Shown in pieces: positions 11,373 to 22,000 of a stretch of DNA of 64,000 bases. A model generated the notes under the pieces. That model worked only from the letters and a program-made list of their open reading frames with translations, searched no databases and was not told the DNA's origin. A program made the position numbers and the translations under genes. The first letter of the stretch is position 1. Each line of letters begins with the position of its first letter. Source of the DNA: Trichaptum fuscoviolaceum (lineage: Eukaryota > Basidiomycota > Agaricomycetes > Hymenochaetales > Trichaptaceae); NCBI GenBank assembly GCA_910574455.1, contig CAJSYZ010000008.1, positions 620,001 to 684,000 on the forward strand, written 5' to 3'.

Positions 11373-11936
11373 ATTTATGAAGCAGTGATGATAACAGCGA
11401 AGGATGAGATGATGGTGGTTGTTCAGTGAGTAGTAGGTTCAGTGTGGATGAGATATTGCATTGCAACTCACAAAGTTATATAGTATGCTAGGCCACGAAC
11501 CACACACTCTCTTCCTGTACATGTACATGCAGCGGGCCTGAGTTTGGTAGAATAATACACATCGTAGGCGCTCCCTGTGGTTAATCCGTGCATTCAGCGC
11601 CCTTGGTAATCCATGTAGTTGGTCGCAAAGGGAAGGTTGAGACAAAGGACATGTATCGCACAACCCAATCACAATTCAAGTTGCAATCTATCTTGCCCAT
11701 TTGCAGTATACTCGGGAATTTGGTGTGGTTTTCTGAGATGTTTTAGGCAAGTCTAAGGAGTTGTAGCTGTGCTGGTGGATAGACCACATCACCTCGTGCA
11801 TGACGATTTAGATGAAGGAGGTGGTTGAGACAGGAGGAGACAAAAGAAAACGTGAGCGAGAACCACCGGAGGCTCAGGTGTGACGAAGAAGCGCGTCGAG
11901 TAACGCGTCCGAGTCGGTCACATTTTCAGTCCCAAA
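11373..11936. promoter_or_regulatory. Divergent intergenic region to COQ4
   Basis: 564 bp between two start codons, so promoters of both genes are expected. A TATA-like TATATAGT occurs near 11475 in the direction of neither start specifically. No further gene is seen. Confidence 0.35.
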
Positions 11937-12925
11937 ATGTCTTTCTCCTCCTGCCTCCAGCACCGTTCAGCGCAAATTCTTCGGAGATCCCTCATATCAG
12001 AGTCTTCGGCAGCCCGAGTTCTTGGGAGCATTTCACAGCGACCATGCAGGCGGTCAGTAAGCTCCAAACCTGCTTATGAGGGACATATTCCCCTTAACTG
12101 GATGGAGAATGCGTTTCTCGCTGCTGGATCCGCTCTCATGTCACTCGCTGACCCTCGACGCGGAGGCGAGTATTGAGATAAGTAGCTTGAAGAATCTTAG
12201 AATATATTGACATAGCTGCGTTAAAGATATGGTGGCAGCGTTGGGTGAGACGACAGCTGGGCCAGCGCTTCCTCGTCTACTCGACAGAATGCTCGAAAGT
12301 CCAGAGGGCCGCCAAATTTTGAAAGATAGACCACGAATAAACTCTATCACCGTCGATATGAACGCACTCAGCAAGCTTCCGGTGAATACCTTTGGCAGGA
12401 CATATGTGACCTGGCTAGAGCGGTGCGGGGTGACGCCTGATACGCGAGAGCCTGTATGTCATTTTCCACTTTTCTACCGTTCAAGTATTTGATTCACAAG
12501 TCTTTCTTATCGTATAGGTTCACTATATTGACGATCCGGAGCTTGCGTACGTCATGCAGCGGTATCGGGAATGCCACGACTTTTACCATTGCATCACCAA
12601 CATGCCAGTCTCCGTCACATATGAACTCGCGCTCAAATTCTTCGAGTTCGCAAATTTAGGACTTCCCATGGCTGGATTTGGCGCAGCCTTTGGACACCTG
12701 CGACTCACACACAGTCAACGTGCACGACTATTCCGAGAGTATGTCCCATGGGCTTTGAAGTGCGGAAGCAGCTCACGGAGTATGATTACGGTGTACTGGG
12801 AGAAAAGATGGGAGCAGGACGTTGACGAGCTGAAGAAGGAGCTCGGGATTTGGGATGCTCCTCCCGCAAAGTGGAACAAGCCTCTGTCGGAAGCTAAGTT
12901 GGCTGTTGAGAAACGGCAGCAATAG
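11937..12925 (+). CDS. COQ4: Ubiquinone biosynthesis protein COQ4
   Basis: Matrix-side inner-membrane protein that organises the coenzyme Q synthome. The N-terminus MSFSSCLQHRSAQILRRSL, with further Arg/Ser, is a typical mitochondrial presequence. The body has the COQ4 landmarks: HIPLNWMENAFLAAGSAL, DMVAALGETT, and the zinc-ligand motif HDFYH-x11-E at residues CHDFYHCITNMP...YE. The second intron (about 12453-12518) is canonical. The first is ambiguous. A GC-AG intron 12166-12226 gives DPRRG-DMVAALGETT, aligning without a gap to the family. A GT-AG intron 12170-12215 would add four residues. Length about 270 aa, normal for the family. Confidence 0.92.
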
Positions 12926-13377
12926 ATTCTGGTCGATGGCGTAATATTGAGTCTTCGTCTTGCTGTATCGATTAACCCTCGTGCATTACTATATAATCAT
13001 AGACGGCGATTGGTTCGTTGGTTGCCTGACTTCGTATGCATTTGATGTTGTGGTGCATTTCTTCATTGTTTCGAGTGAAGACTGCGCATTTGATTTATGT
13101 GGAATTCGGATGTCAAGAAATAGCGTGTGCGAGGCATTGCAAAGGCCTGTCCATTACTCGTCGTTCAGTCAGGCGAGATTAGCAAACGCTAATACACTTG
13201 CTGCTACTACTGTAAAATTAGTATAGAGCGGATACATTCGCATAGCATGCAGGAGACAAAGAAAGCAAAGATGTAAAGCAAAGAGAAAACGTGTAAAGTC
13301 GTGATACATGATCTAGTTCGTTAAATAGGGAAAAATAAGTCCATCTCAAACGTTAGTCCAGTGCAATTTTTCGGCCT
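12926..13377. other. Convergent intergenic region
   Basis: About 450 bp between two stops. No gene supported; only 3' flanking sequence is seen. Confidence 0.4.
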
Positions 13378-14049
13378 TCATCCAAGAACAAGCCAGACTC
13401 CTCCCGCAGCGCCAGCAGCCATAGCTGAGCCCACACTCAGAAGTGATCGCGGAAACCTCCATCGTTCGACGGCAGCGTTTGCTACGGGTACCGTGTTCGT
13501 TCCCACCGCGCTGAGCCACTGACTATAGCTCAATATTGTGCCTACGAAGGTCGGAAGGGGTGTGGTTCCAGCTGTAGGCGCGAAGGATGGCGTAAAGGTA
13601 TCTGTGACAACGATGGTGTCGCCCGCAGCATCTGTAGTTGTGTAACGGAAAGTGGTCTGACCGGCCTCTGTTGCAGCAGGTTGCGCGACGGGACCCTGTT
13701 GTTGATCAACTGGTGTGGTGGTCGATGTGGTCTGTGTTGCAGCTGCAGGAATTGTCTCTCTAAACTCAGGGAAGACTGTCAAGTAGTGTACTTCCTCCAT
13801 AAGGATTAAGCGTGGGCGTACATAGTGGAAGTCACTGGGATTTCCTGCACTGGATCAATAGTGATGACTTCGATGATTGTATTCCCCGCCCTAAAAGTGG
13901 ATAAGTCAAAACAAACGCCCGTTAGAGCCTGCAGGTATCAAAACAGAAGGGAAAGTGCCGTACGCATCCGTTATTGTAGATGTCTGCGCGCGTACCAGCG
14001 CTGCGAAGAAGGTGCCGAGCACGACGACAGGACTGAGGTGCAATTTCAT
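13378..14049 (-). CDS. Small secreted Thr/Ser-rich protein, probable GPI anchor
   Basis: No family recognised. Starting at 14049 the product begins MKLHLSPVVVLGTFFAALVRA, a good signal peptide cleaved near ARA-QT. The body is Thr/Ala/Val-rich, with two related blocks, TDAAGNTIIEVITIDP and TDAAGDTIVVTDTFTP, suggesting an internal repeat. The C-terminus RFPRSLLSVGSAMAAGAAGG plus a short hydrophobic end resembles a GPI-attachment signal. The first intron (about 13985-13890) is clear. The join near 13865-13800 is not: the donor must be phase 0, for example after ITIDP or IP, to enter the EVHYLTVFPEF frame. An upstream in-frame ATG at 14235 exists but would bury the signal peptide. Likely a cell-surface protein. 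Confidence 0.6.
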
Positions 14050-14313
14050 TCTCGCTTCGAAAGGACCAAGCTCGCTGAGGACAGCGCGAGAAAGGGTGCT
14101 GGTCGTCGTGGATGACGGTGACGAAGATGGTTTAGAATTTGCTAGGAGGTAGCCACAGCCTGAGTAGAAATGGATGCATCGCAGTCGAGACAGATTTAGG
14201 GCACTGACAATGAGGCAGCCGGCGCCACTCTTCATGTGCTATTTTTACGAGGTATGACGCAAGAATATTCGTTTATTTAAAGAACCTTGATACTCCCAAA
14301 ACGGGAAATCTAT

Positions 14314-14350
14314 CACGTGTCAGTAGATGTGTAACTTACACTAGCACGTG
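14314..14350. promoter_or_regulatory. Paired CACGTG E-boxes in a divergent promoter
   Basis: CACGTG occurs at 14314-14319 and 14345-14350, 31 bp apart, between the starts at 14049 (minus) and 14462 (plus). ATCACGTG and CACGTGAC flanks resemble Cbf1-type bHLH sites. Function is inferred from motif and position only. Confidence 0.45.
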
Positions 14351-14461
14351 ACTGATTTCAACACGCGTTTGTCACTTCACTCGGTCACGCCGCTGTGCCA
14401 CACTTCAAGTTCGTCTAAACTCTTCCTTCCTCCTTTCTCTCGACCGCAATCATCCACCGAT

Positions 14462-16398
14462 ATGACCTCGCGACCACGACAAAGCGTACTCAAGCTCTTT
14501 GATCCTCTCAGCACACCGACACGGAATACATCTTCTGGCCTGAGCAAGGAGAATGCAACGCCGAGAAACACACGCGCACAAGGTAAGGAAGAGGGCGTAT
14601 CGGAAACAGTTTTCTTCAAGAGGACGTACTCTAGGTCGAAAGAAGACTCCAGCGTACCTCCTATTCCACCTCTGCCAAAGGAGTTCGCACGTGCGAAGGA
14701 ATCGTGCTTGATCGAAGTTGAAGACGGGGTGGAAACGGACTTGGGCACAACGAGGAAACCTCTCTGTGAAATTGGAGGAGCGGGGTATGGCAATACTGCC
14801 TCTGTGACAGGATCGACGTTAGAAGGCCTCCAGGGAACAGTTATATCTTTCATTTCGGATCCCCAATCTTATTCTCAAGATTCTGGCAAAACATCAGAGC
14901 GTTCCGAGCTGAAGCTCAGCCTTCCTAATGATGAAGCTTCCCCTGACGAACTCGAAGAACCAGATATCTCTATGACCCCTGCCGATTGCTTGACTGGTCA
15001 TACGATCACGCCGTCTAGCTCCCACACACAGCCAGAATCACACCCGCTGGTATCATCTCCATTTCAACCCGCTTCTCTCCCAGAAACGTCTCCGCTTCCC
15101 GACGCATCTTCAAACTCCTTAACACCCTCTCGCTCAGACGAACACTTGCCTGCAGTATCAGATGGTCCAATATGTTTCTTCCTACCGGACAAGGAGGAGC
15201 CTGCTCACTCTCAGTCAGATGTGCCGCAACAAAAATCCGCACCGGGGTTATCGATTCGTCGTTCTTCCTTCGATCTGCATAGCTCATGGAAGTTACGGGC
15301 ACAAAACACTTCGGTTGACCTCATTAATGATGAGGTGTCCTTCCTATCTGGCATGGACGACAGTTCATTTCTCGATCAAAGCCGCGAGGTGAAATATATT
15401 TCAAGGTTTGGTGGACATGTCGTGAATGGTGATTGCGCAGAACTGGACCAGAATGCATCGGAGATCACGCCTGACACCTCCGTCTGCAGTAACTCACGTC
15501 AGTTGATGTCCTAATCTCTTTGTACCACTATTGACATTTGATTGCGCCAGAGGACAAAACTATTGCAAACGCACCAGAAGGTCTGAAAGCTTCTGTACCA
15601 CAGCGCACACCGAGCCCGACGGTCCTAGGCAAGCGTGCTACACCGCCGCGCTCTCCCTCTCCAATCTTGGAGACACCTAAGTCTTCACCGATTTCGCGTT
15701 CCATCGTCATGGCGCCTACAAAGAAGGAAGCGGTTCTCCGATATATGACCCATCCGGAGCAGTCATCCGAAGCATCGAATCCTTGCCCAACAAATACCGT
15801 TCAAGACGAAACAGCGACCATCTCCGTTTCTGCCGAAACAAAGCTTACGAGAATCCAACCTCTCGCCATAAAGAAGAAACACAAACCCTCCGCCTCAATC
15901 GACTTGGATTCGACCGATAAGTCTGCTAGTCTACCTCCGCGCCCCCCTATGGCCCAATCAACGTCTACATCTGACATCAATATAAAGCAGCGCAGATTGA
16001 GTGTCTCGCGAGCCCCGTCAGCTGGAGCTTCGTCTGTTAAGCCGAAACTTCCTCCAGGTCGCGGAGGTGCAAGACGAGTCCCTTTGAACTCGAGCGCAGC
16101 TGCTCCCTTGATGAAACCTACCAAGACCGAGGCACTCGCGCAATCAATTCGTAAAGGACCTCAAAGACCTCCTGTTCCCATCCCGTTGGTATCATCGTCT
16201 AAGGTTGTCCCTACTCAGAAAGTCGCTGCGAAGCCTACGGGGGCAGGGGAAAAGGCCGTGTCAGTGAAACAAACTGCAACTGCAGCAGCTTCATCTTCAA
16301 CTTCGGGTCCGTCTGGCGGCATATCGAGGTTGCCTAAACCTCAGATAAAAAGCAGAATTCCGGGACCTAGTGCAGGTTTCCGAAGAAACCCACAATGA
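14462..16398 (+). CDS. Disordered Ser/Pro-rich protein with SxIP-like motifs
   Basis: No family recognised. Two exons, about 14462-15498 and 15549-16398; the intron begins GTCAGTTG inside CSNS and ends GCCAG. The protein starts MTSRPRQSVLKLFDPLSTPT and is about 630 aa, rich in Ser, Pro, Thr and Lys with many SP/TP sites (TPSPTVLGKRATPPRSPSP), so it is a likely phosphoprotein. The last 40 residues read SRLPKPQIKSRIPGP in a basic, Ser-rich context. SRIP is a canonical SxIP site for EB1-type microtubule plus-end proteins and SRLP is a close variant. A microtubule or cell-division role is inference. An upstream non-ATG extension of the frame exists but is not needed. Confidence 0.6.
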
Positions 16399-16656
16399 AA
16401 CGAACTCTAAATATTGGAAAGAGTGATACCTAGAGACTTATCATCCATTTCCTTTCTACCTCGCATTATTCCCATCAATCACGTCACATTGTTTTGCAAC
16501 TGCATTTCACACTGGATTTCCCTTTTCATACTGCATTCTCGACATCGACAGATGTCATGTTTAGTGTACTCTGTTATTCGCTGCAAAATCTGTAAAATAT
16601 ACAAATAGACGCTGCCTTCCGAGCTGTAGTAAAGGAGCCGTCTGTAATCTATAAGC

Positions 16657-18792
16657 TCACAACCATTCTACGGTCTAAAAACCGTTTAGTCCTTGTATTG
16701 AGGGACATTAGTGAAATTACTCACCGCCGGAGGTTTTGATGATATATCGTAAGTTACACGGTTTACGCCCTCGACTTCATTCGTAATACGACTAGAGATC
16801 TTTCGCAAAACCTCAGTAGGGAAAACAAACCTATGCGAGACATTAGCAGAGCTTTAATTGCTATAAAAGCATTTACCAGTCAGCAGTCATGAAGTCCTCC
16901 GATTGGACTGCTCGTAACGCGATAACCTTAAACAAATTTTAATCCGAAACGCTTAACCAAGCCATTAACCAAGCGACACTCACTTGCTCGTACGTTCTCT
17001 TGTCACCCATAACACCTACCGCCTTTACGGGCAACAGAACCGCAAACGCCTGGCTAATTTGGTCATACAAACCAGCGTTCCTGATTTCCTCTATGTAGAT
17101 AGAGTCTGCTTTCTGGAGAATCTGCACTTGCTCCCTTGTGACGGGGCCAAGGATGCGTATGGCAAGACCTGGTCCAGGGAAGGGATGCCGTTGAACGAGA
17201 TGATTGGGTATGGAAAGGAGGCGACCCAGGGCGCGGACCTCATCTGCAGCACAATAGATGGATGATAATGTCAATATTGATCCATCACAGCCGTACAGAT
17301 GGGAACATTACCCTTGAAGAGCTCTCGAAGGGGTTCGATGAGCTTAAGTTTCATATCCTTCAACAAACCTCCCACGTTGTGGTGTGTTTTAATAGTCGCG
17401 CTCGGTCCCTTGAAGCTGATGCTCTCAATCACATCAGGATACAGTGTTCCCTGGAGCAACCACTCGATCTTGTCGCCCTCGCCCTCTTTGACAGCGGAAT
17501 CAAGCTTGTGCGCTTCCTCTTCAAATACGTTTATGAACGTGTTCCCGATGATCTTGCGCTTCTGTTCGGGGTCTTCGACATCTGCGAGACGAGAGAGGAA
17601 TAACTCAGATGCATCGACGAGTGTGAGGTTAACACCGAGGTCTTTGTTTAACCGCTGATAGACGGTCTGGCCCTCGTTGAGACGAAGAACTCCGTTGTCA
17701 ACCATGATTGCATGGAATCTAGCCAACGCCAGTGAGTCTTTATGAGGGCACACAAGGATAAGAACCTACCGGTCGCCAATGGCTTCCTGCATGAGCTTTG
17801 CGGCTACTGTACTGTCGACACCTCCGCTGACCGCACCAATAACCCGTCCTTTAGGACCAACCATCTCCCGAATTCTCTTTACCTCCTTTCCGATAAACTC
17901 CTCCTGTAAATTCCATCAGTATGGTACACACAAGGGTACTTCATATCCTGACCATGGTCCAGTTTGGCTTGCATCCACAGATATTCAGGACATATCGCCC
18001 GATCAAGGCCTTGCCCATCGGAGAATGAGTAACCTCGGGGTGGAACTGAATTCCATAGAATGGTTGTGTATTGTGTGCAATCGCTGCGAAGGGCGCCGTG
18101 CGCGTCTTTCCGATGATGTGAAAATCCTTTGGCATTTCGGACAACTGGTCGCCATGAGACATCCATACCTGTATATGCATGATTCATATAATTCTCCTTA
18201 AAAGTTCAATTGGTTCAATCACCTGCATTTCGTCTCCCAAAGACTCAAGCAAGGCATCCAGGGAGCCTGAGCCCGACTTGATGACTTGTAACTGCGCGAA
18301 GCCATATTCTCGGTGATCGCATTTCGCAACTTTGCCCTTCAGATTCCAAGCCATCTCCTACGCTTCCGGAATTCAGTATGATCATTATTGGAAGATGATA
18401 CTTTATACGAACCTGTAGACCATAGCAAATGCCAAGGATGGGTACGCCTAACTCAAAGACGGCCGGGTCCACATGCGGAGCGTCCTCATCGTAAACCGAG
18501 TATGGAGAACCCGAGAGGATAACACCTTCATCGAAGAACCTCCTCAGCATACGAATTGAGAAATTTTGCAACAGCCCAACCTTTGGGTTTCCAGTGCAGA
18601 TCTGCGATCTTTTGGGTGCACGGTAGGAGTTCAGCGTAGACGTTGTGTTCTCGACATCGTCGAGTGATCAAATGACTGTACTAGTGTTGTGATTTCAGAT
18701 GAGAATAAAGTTGTTGTTGATATATTTTATGATACCTGAGATCCAAAATCAAGAATAAGGATGGTATCGAAATGGTCGTGAATCTCAGCCAT
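16657..18792 (-). CDS. GUA1: GMP synthase (glutamine-hydrolysing)
   Basis: Converts XMP to GMP with ATP and glutamine in the cytosol. The minus-strand model starts [19 protein letters not shown], then [20 protein letters not shown]. The class I glutamine amidotransferase domain shows the nucleophile Cys in [10 protein letters not shown] and the His/Glu pair in [11 protein letters not shown]. The ATP-pyrophosphatase P-loop is [15 protein letters not shown]. The C-terminal dimerisation domain carries [15 protein letters not shown] and ends [13 protein letters not shown] across the last intron. Around eight introns of 50-70 bp, all in phase. The nearby 3' end converges with the SxIP-motif gene; 259 bp separate its start from the XRN1 stop upstream. 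Confidence 0.95.
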
Positions 18793-19051
18793 CGGAGAGA
18801 AGTAAATGTGAAGGGAGGTGATTGTGTTCAATGTGTTGCGCCGCCATCGGTAAAATTTGACTTTATCAGTGACTCGTGATAAGATAAGATAACTAGATAT
18901 TCTTAGAATTGTTGGTTTATGCGAAAGAAAACATGCAAACGAGACAGCAGAGCGACAAACAACTATGTCTACAGTACGATATAACTGTACCTAATGAATA
19001 ATAAGATAGTGACACGCTAATAGCATGTAAAGTCTGGACATCATCCAATGT

Positions 19052-22000
19052 CTAGGAATTATGCTGATCAACATGAGCTTGAGGTGGTCCGCCGCGTCCC
19101 CGTCCCCGGAACCCTCTTGGGTGGAATCCCCCTCGACCTCTATCAGCTCCAGGTATGAAACCTCCACGACCTCGCTGTGCCATGAATCCTCCTCGAGGTG
19201 GGCCGAAAGCAGAGTAAGGCGCTTGCGAAGGTATAAGTCCCCTTGGCGCGCCTCGGCTGCCTCGACCGCCACGAACATGTTCCGAACCGGGTTTGTGCAC
19301 TCCATTTACAATTGGAGAAGTAGCACCTTCGCCACTTGCATTTGCGTTGGCAGTCGTCTGAGCTGGGGCTACCGTTTGTCCATTAGATGGTACAGCCCCA
19401 TTGACGCCGTTAGTCCAGGCTTGAGGGTGTGGGGATCCACCACGAGTTGATCCACCCCTTCCTCGGTTAGGGTTTGTCATAATACGCATAGCAGGTCCAC
19501 CCCTGTGTGAGTACAGTCAGATTGAGTGAATTCAAGATAATTTTTCTACAGACCTGTTCGCGGCTGGACGAAAGCCTGCTGCAGGTAATTGTCCAGGAGC
19601 CGGCTGGACATGCGGACGGGGACCGATTTGAGGTTGCCCAGGCCGTAACGGCTGCTGAGGAGCGGGATGTGCATTAGGGTCTGTAGACACCACAAACTGA
19701 GGGCGAGTGATATTTAAGCACGAGTTTAAGTCTATGCTTGAACCTCGGTACATCGGGCACCTTGATTGCATCGTTAAGTACAAAAAACGGTAAAGAAAGA
19801 GTAGGTTTAATCAGACATACCGGTCTCCTAAAGTAGTACCAGCCATGAATGGGACATCCCAGACAACATCCAGGGATGCGGCGTTAATGCCAACCACAAC
19901 ACCTTTCACCGTCAATGGCACACTCCCCGAATCTCTCACCATAATTACCCTATCTCCTAAAGAAAACGTTTGGTTCTGTAAACGGTAGATGGCATGTTCG
20001 GGCTTGAGAATAGCCTGTCGTGGGATCCCCTTAACAATGGCTTTCTTGATGGATCCTGCTGACTTGCTCTTCGTGCATTCATCTTCGAGCTGGACTATCT
20101 GTGATACTGTCTCCTGCAGAAGATAACTGGCATTGGTTTGCATAAGAGGCGAGGATATTAGAATCGCTTACTTTATCTAAGTGATCACAGAAGAGAGACA
20201 CCGCTTCGAGATCACGAACACCCTTGGCTGTCAACCAGTTTTTAATTTCTCGTACTTTCGCATCAGGGTTCTCGTCGGGGAATATATCTGAAGCCCTCGC
20301 CATTTCTTCACAAGTATGTATTAGTTTAGATTCGAACGATGGATGCTATGCACTTACGGTCACCGTTCCCGCCGAGCTTCCTAAAGAGCTCCGGGTAGGC
20401 TTCCTATATACATAGTCAGAGGATTAGAAAAGACTGTAGCCAGGGCTCACATACCTTGTACTCCTGAATAAGTTGCACGGCCTTATCGCTGAATTCCCAA
20501 TACCTGCCGTTTTTGCGAGAATAACCGATCACTTTCAAGCTCTTAGCCTCGAACTTCAAGCTCAAGCCAACGTTATTCTTATGTCCGTCACCGGTTAAAA
20601 CCATGAAGCTCGCAGTGATCTTCGATAAAGCATGTCCAGAAATCCCAAGCATCTCGGCCACTTTGAATGAGGGGTAATACCTGTCAGGAGTTCGATCGGA
20701 GACTACTGCCTTGAACTTGTCAATTTCAGCCTTTTCGTTCGGAAAGAACTGGGATAAACCGTCAGAATAGTATGCATCATTCTCACATATATCTAACTTA
20801 CGGCAAGCATGACCGCTAAAGTTTTCTCAGCAGCTTCCGAGACTTGGGCTGCAACACCATACGCATGGTCGCCAAGGAAGAAAACCTTTGCTCCCCGAGG
20901 AAATTCCTCAGCAAGCGGAGGTGCATCTTTCTCCATGAACCGTGGATCTTCAGATATAACCTCAGGAAGGACCATCTGTACTGCCTGCTCAAATTCCTTG
21001 TCTTGGCCCTCATAATCTTTGATGAATGCACCATCGTCGAGGCGCTTCAGTCCTGTTCACAAACATCAGTCATAAGAAAAGTGCTAAAGATGAGTAGTGT
21101 ACCTTTCAATGGTCGGACATGCAGTAGCAACTCGACTGGGCCAGTTATTACTCCAAGACGTTTGGAATATTGGTGTTCAATCCTCTCGGCCTTAGCTTTC
21201 CAGAAGTTAATTCCTTGCGGGGCGTGAGGGTTCCCAAGAATCTTCTTGTCCTTGCCATTTCCAAATGCGACCTTCTCGTATTTGAACAGATGATCGGAGA
21301 CTGCGACAACCATGGCTTCACGAACGAACGGCCATCCAACGAACGAACGCTTGCCAATCATGCTCCTCGCAACCTCTTCGGACTTCTTTCCTTCGTAGGT
21401 ATTTTGTATATGCACGATCATTGACTTGTTCTTGCTTTCTGACCCGTGCACATTCACGCCGTGGTAACCAAGCTGCGCGGTATGAGGAAGAGTCTGAAGG
21501 GTAGGGAAACCAGCGAGCGCTTCGGCGCCAAGGAAGACACCATCACAAAGACCAGGTACAAGGTGTAAGCCGTCGAGTGTCGGAAGATTGAATGGCTCCA
21601 TGATACAGGTACAACGGGGAAGATCGGGGAAGAACCCAGGCAAGGAGGACGGGTAGAATGTCGGTTCTCCAGGATTGTATTTAAATAAGGTGCTGCTCCC
21701 GATTGAGTTGCGTTTCCTCTCTTCAGGAGTTAAACGATGCTCTTTCGCTAAAAGGCAGATTCTCAGGATCATAGATGTACGCCTAAAGAAGTGACCCTAA
21801 CTTACATGCCATAGCTTTCAATAACCTGTCTTGATTTATGAAAGGAATCTTAACAATGGCCTCCCAGTCCTGCTTCTTGCCGTTCAGGTCTAACTCGAAT
21901 TCTTGCGGGTAGAAATCCAAGATAGGCGAGCTGGGATCCGTCATGAGTTCCTGAGAGAAGGAATACTAAGTGAAATGTATTATAGAAGTGATATTCTACG

